Positions 23,536 to 34,852 of a stretch of 64,000 nucleotides of DNA are shown here, in pieces. A model generated the notes under the pieces. That model saw only the letters and a list, made by a program, of their open reading frames with translations. It was not told the origin of the DNA and made no database searches. The number at the start of each line of letters is the position of its first letter. Position 1 is the first letter of the stretch. The DNA is taken from contig OX637796.1 in the NCBI GenBank assembly GCA_951802425.1, positions 2,852,001 through 2,916,000 on the forward strand, read 5' to 3'. Source of the stretch: Clavaria fumosa. Lineage: Eukaryota; Basidiomycota; Agaricomycetes; Agaricales; Clavariaceae. Both the position numbers and the translations under genes were made by a program.

Positions 23536-24176
23536 CAACCCCTGTCTGCCCTAGCCCCGTGTCCTAACCCGGCTAGCCTGGACCCCTATCTCAAACTGTC
23601 ACACTCTGTGACAGCTTATCCCCCTCATCCTCTTTCTCTTTACCCTGCCCACGGTGTGCAACAGAACCATGTGAAATTTTTACTGTGTGTAGATACACGT
23701 GACCAGACCTGGAGGAAGTCTACTGTGACCCTCCCCAAGAGACACCGAGTGCCAAAGGCCCGGAACTTTGCTTTACAGCTACGTACCAGTGAATCGTGTA
23801 GTGTACAGGGCACGGAAAGGCCCTATACATAGTTTTTCTGTAGTTTCCTGGTCCAGTGGACAGGGCCCTTGCTCTGTGACCATTGTCAGAAGGGCACACG
23901 GGCAACTCACTAGGAGTTGTGGAGTGACCACCTGGGACACCATTCGGGCCCCACGCTAGCAACAAGTTTTATAGAATAAGAGTTCTATAAGTACCTAGAT
24001 ACATAGAGAGCAGCCTGAGAGGACAGGACTGCTAAGAGATCGAAGAAATCCTGAGTGCCCAAGGCCCGGAATTCTATTTACAGCGTCTGCGTCCGAGACC
24101 AGGTCGAGCCCAGCTCCCCCCCGATTCCCCTGTTACCGACATCCCCGAAACCCCATCACCACCACCAGGGTCTGTG

Positions 24177-25177
24177 ATGGCTGACCACGTCGCCCCGCCT
24201 GAAGTCCATGCCACGAGGCTGGATTTAGTCGTTGCCCCATTCGATGGGCAAAAAAGAAATTTCCGTACATTCCTCCGGTCGCTCCGCCTCCTGTTTATGG
24301 CGAATCCGATAATCTATGCCACGGACCTGGCAAAGGTCCTCTACACCCTCAGCAAAATTACTGGCGAGGGGTTTGCCGCAGAATGGGCAAATGTGAAGGG
24401 AGAGGAAATCCTGGGTAACAACGAGGTTGGAACCTGGGCAGAATTTGTGGAAGAGATGAAGCGAGCGTTCGATGACCCGAACGACCGTGCGACTGCCCTC
24501 GCAGATATTGCGAATTCAAACAGGGTGTCATGACGGCACCTGAGTTCTTCGCAAAGTTCGAAACAATGTTCCGAAGAGCGGGGATGACAGAAGTGGCCAA
24601 TTCGGACATCCTGGTCCATTGGCTGGAGTCGAATCTGAGCAGGAGGCTAGTGGGAAAGGTCTATGGTGTTTCGCCAATGCCAGAGACCTATGTGCAGTGG
24701 AAGGCACTTGCCGAAAAGCTAGACGCTCAGCAGCATCGCCTCGACGGAGTCATCGCACAACAGAACTCTGTGCGTCCTGCTCTGCCCGCAACCAGCCGCC
24801 CCCTCCCTCAACAAACCCGCTTCGCCCCAGCCTCCCGTCCCTTCCTGGCTCAGCCTCTGGCCCGCACCCCTGCCCCTCCCACCATGCCGTGTCCCACCAA
24901 TGCCGGTGATGCCATGGTGGTGGATCGTGCCCGTGCCCCTGGAGTGTTGCGCACCTGCTTCCGATGTGGCCAAGCTGGTCACATGGTGAGAGATTGCCAG
25001 CTCCAGGACACACGTCCGCAGATGCCGAGGCCGCAGATCCGCGCCGTGGAAAGCCAGGCACGTAGTGCAGAGGACTATGAGAACGAGATCGCACTGCTCC
25101 GAGACCGCCTGGATTTGCTCGAGAGAGAGAAGAGGGCTCCTGTTGAAGAGCCAGATTTTGGAGACGAGGCCCAGTGA
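24177..25177 (+). pseudogene. Gypsy A copy 1 gag (single-base frameshift)
   Basis: Retroviral-like capsid/nucleocapsid protein of the chromovirus. The first part runs from MADHVAPPEV to about 24515. Compared with copy 2, one base is missing in the segment ttgcgaattcaaacag, which shifts the frame and ends the first open frame at 24533. The second part (24530-25177) carries the CCHC zinc knuckle CFRCGQAGHMVRDC and ends TGA at 25175-25177. Pol overlaps in the -1 frame. Confidence 0.85.
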
Positions 25178-28100
25178 GTCTGAACTGGAGTCTCAGGAGT
25201 AGATACCCCAGCCCCCCTCCCATCCCTGTACCCGCAGCTAGTATCCCAAAATACACTATCTTGCAGCGGAGACACACCCGGATTGGGGCTGAGGTGAAGG
25301 ACAAAGCGGAAACGGAAACCGCTAAAAGTGAAATACCGAAAAGAGAAAAGGGGACTAGCAGCCAAGTGGAGCCAACAAAGCACCTTGCAGAGGTGCTGAA
25401 GGACACCCTATTGCGTATGCCCCGAGAGCTCTCCATCCGGGTGCACCTGGAGGCTCTCAGCACTGGCAAAGGGGCAACTACGAAAGCCCTTGTCGACTCA
25501 GGCTGCACCAACTGCTTTATGGACTTGGAGGGCGAAAAAAGTGGGATTGGAACCATCTCCCTTGCTGAATCCAATCACCATGTATAATGTGGATGGAACA
25601 CAGAACAGAGATGGTAAGATCCGGTATGGGATGGAGCTGCTTGTGAAGGTTGGCGACCACCAGGAGCGGATCCACTTCCTGCTAGGGAAGACTCAGTCCC
25701 ACACGGCGATCCTTGGGCATGATTGGCTAAAGCGTCATAATCCAGAGATTGACTGGGTGAAAGCTGAAGTAAGGCTCACCCGCTGCCCCAACTCCTGTGC
25801 CTCCTCCCCACACAGCCACCGGTCCCCTGTTCGACCCTCAGGTCCACCAAAAGCAAGTACCCTGGCCTCAGCCAGTATCCCAGACACCCGTTTTCCCAAC
25901 ACTGGCCCTACCCCTGATTGGCCCAGCCGCTACCCTTTGGTTTTTAGTGAAGCAAAGTGGGATGAGCTCCCCCGCTCCCGCCCTGACTTTGATATCAAAA
26001 TCGAGTTTAAAACAGACCCTGGACACCTCTCCTCTAAGCTATACTCTCTGACGCGAGAAGAGATGGTGGAAATGAATCACTGGGTGGATGAGCAGCTAGC
26101 TTCTGGACGAATCCGACCTTCGAAGTCCCCGTACGCGAGCCCCTTCTTCTTCAAACGTGAGAAGGACAAGCTGCGGCCGATTATCGATTACTCTAGGCTG
26201 AACTCGTATCTAATCAAAGACAAGTACCCCCTCCCCCTCATACGAGACACTGTGGATGTGTTAAAGGGGGCGACCATCTATTCCAAGATTGATGCGAAGG
26301 GAGGTTTCCCATCGATGCAGGTCTGGCCAGAACATCAGCACCGCTGTGCTTTCCTAACGCCTTGTGGACTCTTCGAACCGGCAGTTATGTGGTTTGGGCT
26401 GCAGAATGTGCCTGCAACCTTCCAGCGCTTCATGAACCATGTGTTGAGAGAAGAGATTGCAGGGGGGCATGTCCGAGCCTATGTCGATGATGTTATAGTG
26501 TTTGCAGAGGATTTGGCTACACATCGGTATTGGATGGATCGGGTCTTGAAGAAGTTTGGGGAGAATGGCCTGTGTCTCAGACTCAGCAAGTGCGAGTTCG
26601 AGAAGAGTGAGGTTTTCTTCCTGGGGATGAAGATCTCCCACAACCGTCTAGAGCATGACCCAGCTAAAGGCGCGGCGATCCGTAACTGGCCCAGACCGAA
26701 AAATGTGAAAGAGGTACAAAGATTCAACGGGATGCTGAACTACCTCCGCCGGCACATCCCAAATCTCTCTGCCCGGGCAAAACCACTCTTCCGGCTGACA
26801 GGGAAAGTCCCGTGGAGATGGGAGGAGGAGGAGGAAGCAGCCTTCCAAGATCTCCACCTGGCACTAGTATCAGCCCCGGTCTTGGCTCTACCACAAGACA
26901 AAGGGAGATGGAAGGTAGAAACAGATGCGAGCAACTTGGCGACTGGAGGAGTTCTCTCACAGCAGCAGGTGGATGGGACTTGGAGAGTTGTAGACTACAT
27001 CTCCAAAGCCCTCACTGCAGCTGAGAAGAATTATGATGTGTACGACAAGGAGTTCCTGGCTGTAATCCGGGCACTACGCGAGTGGCGGGCTTACCTGATT
27101 GGGGTGGAAGAGACTATCGAAATCTGGACGGACCATGCTAACCTCCAGTACTTCCGGAAGCCCCAGAAGTTGAAACCGAGGCAGGTCCGTTGGGTTGGAG
27201 AGCTCCAGTGCTTTGACTTCGAGATCAAGTACCGTACTGGGAAGTCAAACACGAAAGCAGATGCACTCTCACGGAGGCCAGATTATGGAGAGATGGTGGA
27301 GGAGGATGCACCAGTACAGGTCTTCCCAGAGGCTGAGACCCGCACATCGTTCACATCGGAGATGGAGACGCTACTCCAGAAAAACAGTGCGGTATATGTG
27401 CAGAAGCCGGAGGAGCTTGATGATGAGTGGACGAGAGATCAGATGGGACTCTGGCGGAAGGCAGAAATCACTTGGGTGCCCCCAGAAGCACGTGAGGCAG
27501 TGCTCACCTTTGAGCATGACCTCCCCATCGCAGGACACCCTGGTCCACGGAAACTGAGGGCGGCTCTGCTGAGGTCCTATTGGTGGGTGGGCATGGTGAA
27601 GGATTCCAATCGGTATGCAGGTGGATGTGAGACATGCCAACGAATCAAGCCTGATCGTACCAGGCGCGCCGCTCCGCTCCATCCGCACCCTGTCCCTGAG
27701 AGCCCCTGGGCAGTCATCTCTTGGGACATTGTTGGACCTTTCCCCCTCTCACGTGGTCACAATGCGATCCTTGTCATTGTCGACAAGTTTACAAAACGAA
27801 CTCTCATCGAAGCTATTGGCCTTGACCTCACGGGACTTGGTGCTGCTCGGATCCTTCGAGACCGGGTCTTCCGCGACCATGGAGTCCCGCAGAAAGTTGT
27901 GAGTGACCGGGGAACCCAATTTGTGTCCAGATTCATGAGGGAGTTTTATGGGATGATTGGAGTTAAGGCGAACCCGAGCACTGCCTTCCACCCACAAACA
28001 GATGGACAGACAGAGCGGGTCAATCAGGAGGTTGAAGTGTATCTCCGGGCCTATGTTGACCATCTGCAGGATGATTGGGCAGAGTGGCTATCCACAGCCG

Positions 28101-28795
28101 AATTCGCGCTCAATAACCGTGAGCACTCAGCCACTGGATTCACACCTTTCTATCTGGAGTATGGCCGGCACCCTTGGAATGGTGGTATCCGGCCGCCCTC
28201 TGAAGTGAACCCTGCAGCAGACGAGTGGATGGCCAAGCTCACAGAATCCCGAAGAGCAGCCAGGGATGCAATGGGGAAGGCGGCAGATGCGATGAAGGCT
28301 AGCTATGATAAAGGAAAGCGCCCGAGTCGTGAATACTCAAAGGGGGACTTAGTCTGGCTGGATACCCGGAACCTGAAAATGGATCGACCATCCAAGAAGC
28401 TTGACAACAAGCAGGCTGGACCCTTCACCATCGAAGAGAAGGTTGGACCAGCAGCATACCGACTCAAGCTCCCCCGAGCATGGCGCATTCACCGGGTTTT
28501 CAATGAGTTGCTACTCACCCCGTATATTGCTCCCTCTTTCCCTTCCCAGAACTTGCCTCCACCCCCACCCCCCACGATTGACGATGACCACTTGGAGTAT
28601 GAGGTGGAGGAAATTCTTGATGTCAAGAAGGTTGGACGGGGAGTGAAGTATTTGGTGAAGTGGTTAGGATACCCTGCAGAGGAGAACACCTGGGAACCTC
28701 GTCGCAACCTCACTAACGTTGCACTGTTGCTCCGGGACTTCTTCCAGCAATACCCTGACAAGGCGAAGTTGGCAGGTCGAGACGCCCAGCCTTAA
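25147..28795 (+). pseudogene. Gypsy A copy 1 pol (PR-RT-RNaseH-IN-chromodomain), one frameshift in protease
   Basis: Open from 25147 in the -1 frame to gag. Domains in order: aspartic protease with VDSGCTNCF (about 25490); reverse transcriptase with YASPFFFK, IDAKGGF and catalytic YVDD (about 26480); RNase H starting ETDASNLATGG; integrase HHCC (from GHPGPRKL) and a D,D-35-E core including SWDIVGPF and VSDRGTQF; and a C-terminal chromodomain (YEVEEILDVKK...YLVKWLGY...NTWEP). Relative to copy 2, two bases are missing in the protease at about 25529 (cttggagggcg), so the frame switches there. The remaining 1101 codons are open. Apart from the gag and protease indels this copy looks recent. Confidence 0.88.
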
Positions 28796-29648
28796 GAGGG
28801 GGGTGATGTCAGGATCGCTTACATAAGCAGGTTGGAAAGGCCAAGAAAGGATCGCAAAAGAGTTGCGGGAAGTTTGCGGACGAGTCACGTGACCCGAACG
28901 GGTGGTGGCTTACATAATGGGAAAATCACGTGACCCGGGCCTGGACGCATCACGTGACGCACGGGGTCCGAGCGTGGGAATGCCGGCAACTCCCGAACCG
29001 CTCGCTATATATACTACGTCGCTTTCTTACTTGTACCCTTTTCCCCTTATGTTAGTATCGTCATCATCGACCTTACGTTAAGTTGTGTGAACCGTGAGAC
29101 TAAGTCTGACATTACCCTGCCCACGGTGTGCAACAGAACCGTGTGAAATTTTTACTGTGTGTAGATACACGTGACCAGACCTGGAGGAAGTCTACTGTGA
29201 CCCTCCCCAAGAGACACCGAGTGCCAAAGGCCCGGAACTTTGCTTTACAGCTACGTACCAGTGAATCGTGTAGTGTACAGGGCACGGAAAGGCCCTATAC
29301 ATAGTTTTTCTGTAGTTTCCTGGTCCAGTGGACAGGGCCCTTGCTCTGTGACCATTGTCAGAAGGGCACACGGGCAACTCACTAGGAGTTGTGGAGTGAC
29401 CACCTGGGATACCATTCGGGCCCCATGCAAGCAACAAGTTTTATAGAATAAGAGTTCTATAAGTACCTAGATACATAGAGAGCAGCCTGAGAGGACAGGA
29501 CTGCTAAGAGATCGAAGAAATCCTGAGTGCCCAAGGCCCGGAATTCTATTTACAGCGTCTGCGTCTGAGACCGGGTCAAGCCCAGCTCCCCCCCAATTCC
29601 CCTGTTACCGACATCCCCGAAACCCCATCACCACCACCAGGGTCTGTG

Positions 29649-30637
29649 ATGGCTGACCACGTCGCCCCGCCTGAAGTCCATGCCACAAGGCTGGATTTAG
29701 TCGTCGCCCCATTTGATGGGCAAAAAAGAAATTTCCGTACATTCCTCTGGTCGCTCCGCCTCCTGTTTATGGCGAATCCAATAATCTATGCCACGGACCT
29801 GGCAAAGGTCCTCTACACCCTCAGCAAAATTACTGGTGAGGGGTTTGCCGCAGAATGGGCAAATGTGAAAGGAGAGGAAATCCTGGGTAACAACGAGGTT
29901 GGAACCTGGGCAGAATTTGTGGAAGAGATGAAGCGAGCGTTCGATGACCCGAACGACCGTGCGACTGCCCTTGCAGATATTGCAAGGTTGAAACAGGGTG
30001 TCATGACGGCACCTGAGTTCTTCGCAAAGTTCGAAACAATGTTCCGAAGAGCAGGGATGACAGAAGTGGCCGATTCGGACATCCTGGTCCATTGGCTGGA
30101 GTCGAATCTGAGCAGGAGGCTAGTGGGAAAGGTCTATGGTGTTTCACCAATGCCAGAGACCTACGTGCAGTGGAAGGCACTTGCTGAAAAGCTAGATGCT
30201 CAGCAGCGTCGCCTCGACAGAGTCATTGCACAACAGAACTCTGTGTGTCCTGCTCTGCCCGCAACCAGCCGCCCCCTCCCTCAACAAACCCGCTTCACCC
30301 CAGCCCCCCATCCCTTCTGGCCCGCACCCCTGCCCCTCCCACCATGCCGTGTCCCACCAATGCCGGTGATGCCATGGTGGTGGATCGTGCCCATGCCCCT
30401 GGAGTGTTGCGCACCTGCTTCCGATGTGGCCAAGCTGGTCACATGGTGAGAGATTGCCAGCTCCAGGACACATGTCTGCAGATCCCGAGGCCACAGGTCC
30501 GCACCATGGAAAGCCAGGCACGTAGTGCAGAGGACTATGAGAACGAGATTGCACTGCTCCGAGACTGCCTGGATTTGCTTGAGAGAGAGAAGAGGGTTCC
30601 TGTTGAGGAGCCGGATTTTGGAGACGAGGCCCAGTGA
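29649..30637 (+). pseudogene. Gypsy A copy 2 gag
   Basis: Same product as copy 1 gag but without that copy's single-base deletion. Instead a 13-bp deletion near 30317 (within the Pro-rich linker) shifts the frame before the CCHC knuckle CFRCGQAGHMVRDC. It ends TGA at 30635-30637. Confidence 0.85.
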
Positions 30638-33600
30638 GTCCGAACTGGAGTCTCAGGAGTAGATATCCCAGCCCCCCTCCCGTCCCTGTACCTGCAGCTA
30701 GTATCCCAAAATACACTATCTTGCAGCGGAGACACACCCAGATTGGGGCTGAGGTGAAGGACAAAGCGGAAATGGAAACCGCTAAAAGTGAAATACCGAA
30801 AAGAGAAAAGGGGACTAGCAGCCAAGTGGAGCCAACAAAACACCTTGCAGAGGTGCTGAAGGACACCCTATTGTGTATGCCCCGAGAGCTCTCCATCCAG
30901 GTGCACCTGGAGGCTCTCAGCACTGGCAAAGGGGCAACTACGAAAGCCCTTGTCGACTCAGGCTGCACCAACTGCTTTATGGACTTGGAGTGGGTGAAAA
31001 AAGTGGGATTGGAACCATCTCCCTTGCTGAATCCAATCACCATGTATAATGTGGATGGAACACAGAACAGAGATGGTAAGATCTGGTATGGGATGGAGCT
31101 GCTTGTGACGGTTGGCGACCACCAGGAGCGGATCCACTTCCTGCTAGGGAAGACTCAGTCCCACACGGCGATCCTTGGGCATGATTGGCTAAAGCGTCAT
31201 AATCCAGAGATTGACTGGGTGAAAGCTGAAGTAAGGCTCACCCGCTGCCCCAACTCCTGTGCCTCCTCCCCACACAGCCACCGGTCCCCTGTTCGACCCT
31301 CAGGTCCACCAAAAGCGAGTACCCTGGCCTCGGCCAGTATCCCGGACACCCGTTTTCCCAACACTGGCCCTACCCCTGATTGGCCCAGCCGCTACCCTTT
31401 GGTTTTTAGTGAAGCAAAGTGGGATGAGCTCCCGCTCCCGCCCTGACTTTGATATCAAAATCGAGTTTAAAACAGACCCTGGACACCTCTCCTCTAAGCT
31501 ATACTCTCTGACGCAAGAAGAGATGGTGGAAATGAATCGCTGGGTGGATGAGCAGCTAGCTTCTGGACAAATCCGACCTTCGAAGTCCCCGTACGCGAGC
31601 CCCTTCTTCTTCAAACATGAGAAGGACAAGCTGCAGCCAATTATCGATTACTCTAGGCTGAACTCGTATCTAATCAAAGACAAGTACCCCCTCCCCCTCA
31701 TACGAGACACTGTGGATGTGTTAAAGGGGGTGACCATCTATTCCAAGATTGATGCGAAGGGAGGTTTCCCATCGATGCAGGTCTGGCCAGAACATCAGCA
31801 CCGCTGTGCTTTCCTAATGCCTCATGGACTCTTCAAACCGGCAGTTATGTAGTTTGGGCTGCAGAATGCGCCTGCAACCTTCCAGTGCTTCATGAACCAT
31901 GTGTTGAGAGAAGAGATTGCAGGGGGACTATCAGACTGGGTCTCACACAACTTAAGCGTAAGGTCATGACGACAATACTAAGATAAGGGGAAAAGAGTAC
32001 AAAAAGGAAAAGCGAAAGTACTTATAGCGAACGCTTCGGCACTTGCCGACTTTCCCACGCTCGGACCCTCGGATCACGTGATGCGCCCAGGCCCCAGGTC
32101 ATGTGATCTTACATGATTACATAATCCGACCCAGCCACAGGTCATGTGACCTTCCAACAACCCTCCCCAGTTTCTCCACAACTGCACTTTGGGATGGCTT
32201 ACATAAGCGATCCTAACAGGGACATGTCTGAGCCTATGTTGATGATGTTATAGTGTTTGCAGAGGATTTGGCTACACATTGGTATTGGATGGATCAGGTC
32301 TTGAAGAAGTTTGGGGAGAATGGCCTGTGTCTCAGACTCAGCAAGTGCGAGTTCGAAAAGAGTGAGGATGAAGATCTCCCACAACCGTCTAGAGCATGAC
32401 CCAGCTAAAGGCGCGGCGATCTGTAACTGGCCCAGACCGAAAAATGTGAAAGAGGTACAAAGATTCAATGGGATGCTGAACTACCTCTGCCAGCACATCC
32501 CAAATCTCTCTGCCCAGGCAAAACCACTCTTCCGGCTGACAGGGAAAGTCCCGTGGAGATGGGAGGAGGAGGAGGAAGCAGCCTTCCAAGATCTCCGCCT
32601 GGCACTAGTATCAGCCCCGGTCTTGGCTCTACCACAAGACAAAGGGAGATGGAAGGTAGAAACAGATGCGAGCAACTTGGCGACTGGAGGAGTTCTCTCA
32701 CAGCAGCAGGTGGATGGGACTTGGAGAGTTGTAGACTACATCTCCAAAGCCCTCACTGCAGCTGAGAAGAATTACGATGTGTACAACAAGGAGTTCCTGG
32801 CTGTAATCCGGGCACTACGCGAGTGGCGGGCTTACCTGATTGGGGTGGAAGAGACTATCGAAATCTGGATGGACCATGCTAACCTCCAGTACTTCCGGAA
32901 GCCCCAGAAGTTGAAACCGAGGCAGGTCCGTTGGGTTGGAGAGCTCCAGTGCTTTGACTTCGAGATCAAGTACCGTACTGGGAAGTCAAACACGAAAGCA
33001 GATGCACTCTCACGGAGGCCAGATTATGGAGAGATGGTGGAGGAGGATGCACCAGTACAGGTCTTCCCAGAGGCTGAGACCTGCACATCATTCACATCGG
33101 AGATGGAGACGCTACTCCAGAAAAACAGCGCGGTATATGTGCAGAAGCCGGAGGAGCTTGATGATGAGTGGACGAGAGATCGGATGGGACTCTGGCGGAA
33201 GGCAGAAATCACTTGGGTGCCCCCAGAAGCACGTGAGGCAGTGCTCACCTTTGAGCATGACCTCCCCATCGCAGGACACCCTGGTCCACAGAAACTGAGG
33301 GCAGCTCTGCTGAGGTCCTACTGGTGGGTGGGCATGGTGAAGGATTCCAATCAGTATGCAGGTGGATGTGAGACATGCCAACGAATCAAGCCTGATCATA
33401 CCAGGCGCGCCGCTCTGCTCCATCCGCACCCTGTCCCTGAGAGCCCCTGGGCAGTCATCTCTTGGGACATTGTTGGGCCTTTCCCCCTCTCACGTGGTCA
33501 CAATGCGATCCTTGTCATTGTCGACAAGTTTACAAAACGAACTCTCATCGAAGCTATTGGCCTTGACCTCACGGGACTTGGTGCTGCTCAGATCCTTCGA

Positions 33601-34536
33601 GACCGGGTCTTCCGCGACCATGGAGTCCCGCAGAAAGTTGTGAGTGACCAGGGAACCCAATTTGTGTCCAGATTCATGAGGGAGTTTTATGGGATGATTG
33701 GAGTTAAGGCGAACCCGAGCACTGCCTTCCACCCACAAACAGATGGACAGACAGAGCGGGTCAATCAGGAGGTTGAAGTGTATCTCCGGGCCTATGTTGA
33801 CCATCTGCAGGATGATTGGGCAGAGTGGCTATCCACAGCCGAATTCGCGCTCAATAACCGTGAGCACTCAGCCACTGGATTCACACCTTTCTATCTGGAG
33901 TATGGCCGGCACCCTTGGAATGGTGGTATCCGGCCGCCCTCTGAAGTGAACCCTGCAGCAGACGAGTGGATGGCCAAGCTCACAGAATCCCGAAGAGCAG
34001 CCAGGGATGCAATGGGGAAGGCGGCAGATGCAATGAAGGCTAGCTATGATAAAGGAAAGCACCTGAGTCGTGAATACTCGAAGGGGGACTTAGTCTGGCT
34101 GGATACTCGGAACCTGAAAATGGATTGACCATCCAAGAAGCTTGACAACAAGCAGGCTGGACCCTTCACTATCGAAGAGAAGGTTGGACCAGCAGCATAC
34201 CGACTCAAGCTCCCCCGAGCATGGCGCATTCACCGGGTTTTCAATGAGTTGCTACTCACCCCGTATATTGCTCCCTCTTTCCCTTCCCAGAACTTGCCTC
34301 CACCCCCACCCCCCACGATTGACAATGACCACTTGGAGTATGAGGTGGAGGAAATTCTTGATGTCAAGAAGGTTGGACAGGGAGTGAAGTATTTGGTGAA
34401 GTGGTTAGGATACCCTGCAGAGGAGAACACCTGGGAACCTTGTCGCAACCTCACTAACGTTGCACTGTTGCTCCGGGACTTCTTCCAGCAATACCCTGAC
34501 AAGGCGAAGTTGGCAGGTCGAGACGCCCAGCCTTAA
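30607..34536 (+). pseudogene. Gypsy A copy 2 pol, multiply disabled
   Basis: Protease is intact around VDSGCTNCF. Disabling changes relative to copy 1: a 2-bp deletion at about 31435, TGG to TAG at 31849-31851 in the reverse transcriptase, a 290-bp solo LTR (31929-32218), a 14-bp deletion near 32370, and CGA to TGA at 34126-34128 between integrase and chromodomain. The segments for RNase H, integrase and chromodomain are otherwise open. Confidence 0.85.
31929..32218 (-). repeat. Solo LTR of gypsy family B inserted in copy 2 reverse transcriptase
   Basis: 290 bp, nearly identical to the LTR at 38167-38457. It is flanked by a perfect 5-bp duplication gggac (31924-31928 and 32219-32223), matching the target site in the copy 1 homologue apart from one base. 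Confidence 0.92.
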
Positions 34537-34852
34537 GAGGGGGGTGATGTCAGGATCGCTTACATAAGCAGGTTGGAAAGGTCAAGACAGGATCGCAAAA
34601 GAGTTGCGGGAAGTTTGCAGACGAGTCACATGACCCGAACGGGTGGTGGCTTACATAAGGGGAAAATCACGTGACCCGGGCCTGGACGCATCACGTGACG
34701 CACGGGGTCCGAGCGTGGGAACACCGGCAACTCCCGAACCGCTCGCTATATATACTATGTTGCTTTCTTACTTGTACCCTTTTCCCCTTATGTTAGTATT
34801 GTCATCATCGACCTTACGTTAAGTTGTGTGAACCGTGAGACTAAGTCTGACA

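Larger units (their letters stand above)
23219..29111 (+). mobile_element. Ty3/gypsy chromovirus family A, copy 1
   Basis: LTRs at 23219-23523 and 28807-29111, both 305 bp and nearly identical. A polypurine tract aagaggggg lies just before the 3' LTR. Leader 23524-24176, gag 24177-25177, pol to 28795. Gene order is protease, reverse transcriptase, RNase H, integrase, chromodomain. The 3' LTR also serves as the 5' LTR of copy 2. Confidence 0.92.
28807..34852 (+). mobile_element. Ty3/gypsy chromovirus family A, copy 2, in tandem with copy 1
   Basis: LTRs 28807-29111 (shared with copy 1) and 34548-34852. It lacks the stretch of about 116 bp that follows the LTR in copy 1, including the putative self-priming site: the LTR end is followed directly by ttaccctgcccacgg. 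It is interrupted by a solo family-B LTR in the reverse transcriptase and carries several deletions and nonsense changes. Confidence 0.9.

Noticed and set aside
23720..23965. Small frames in the gypsy leader, repeated at 29192-29437
   Set aside because: They recur only because the leader is repeated, are on the opposite strand to gag, and have no domain.
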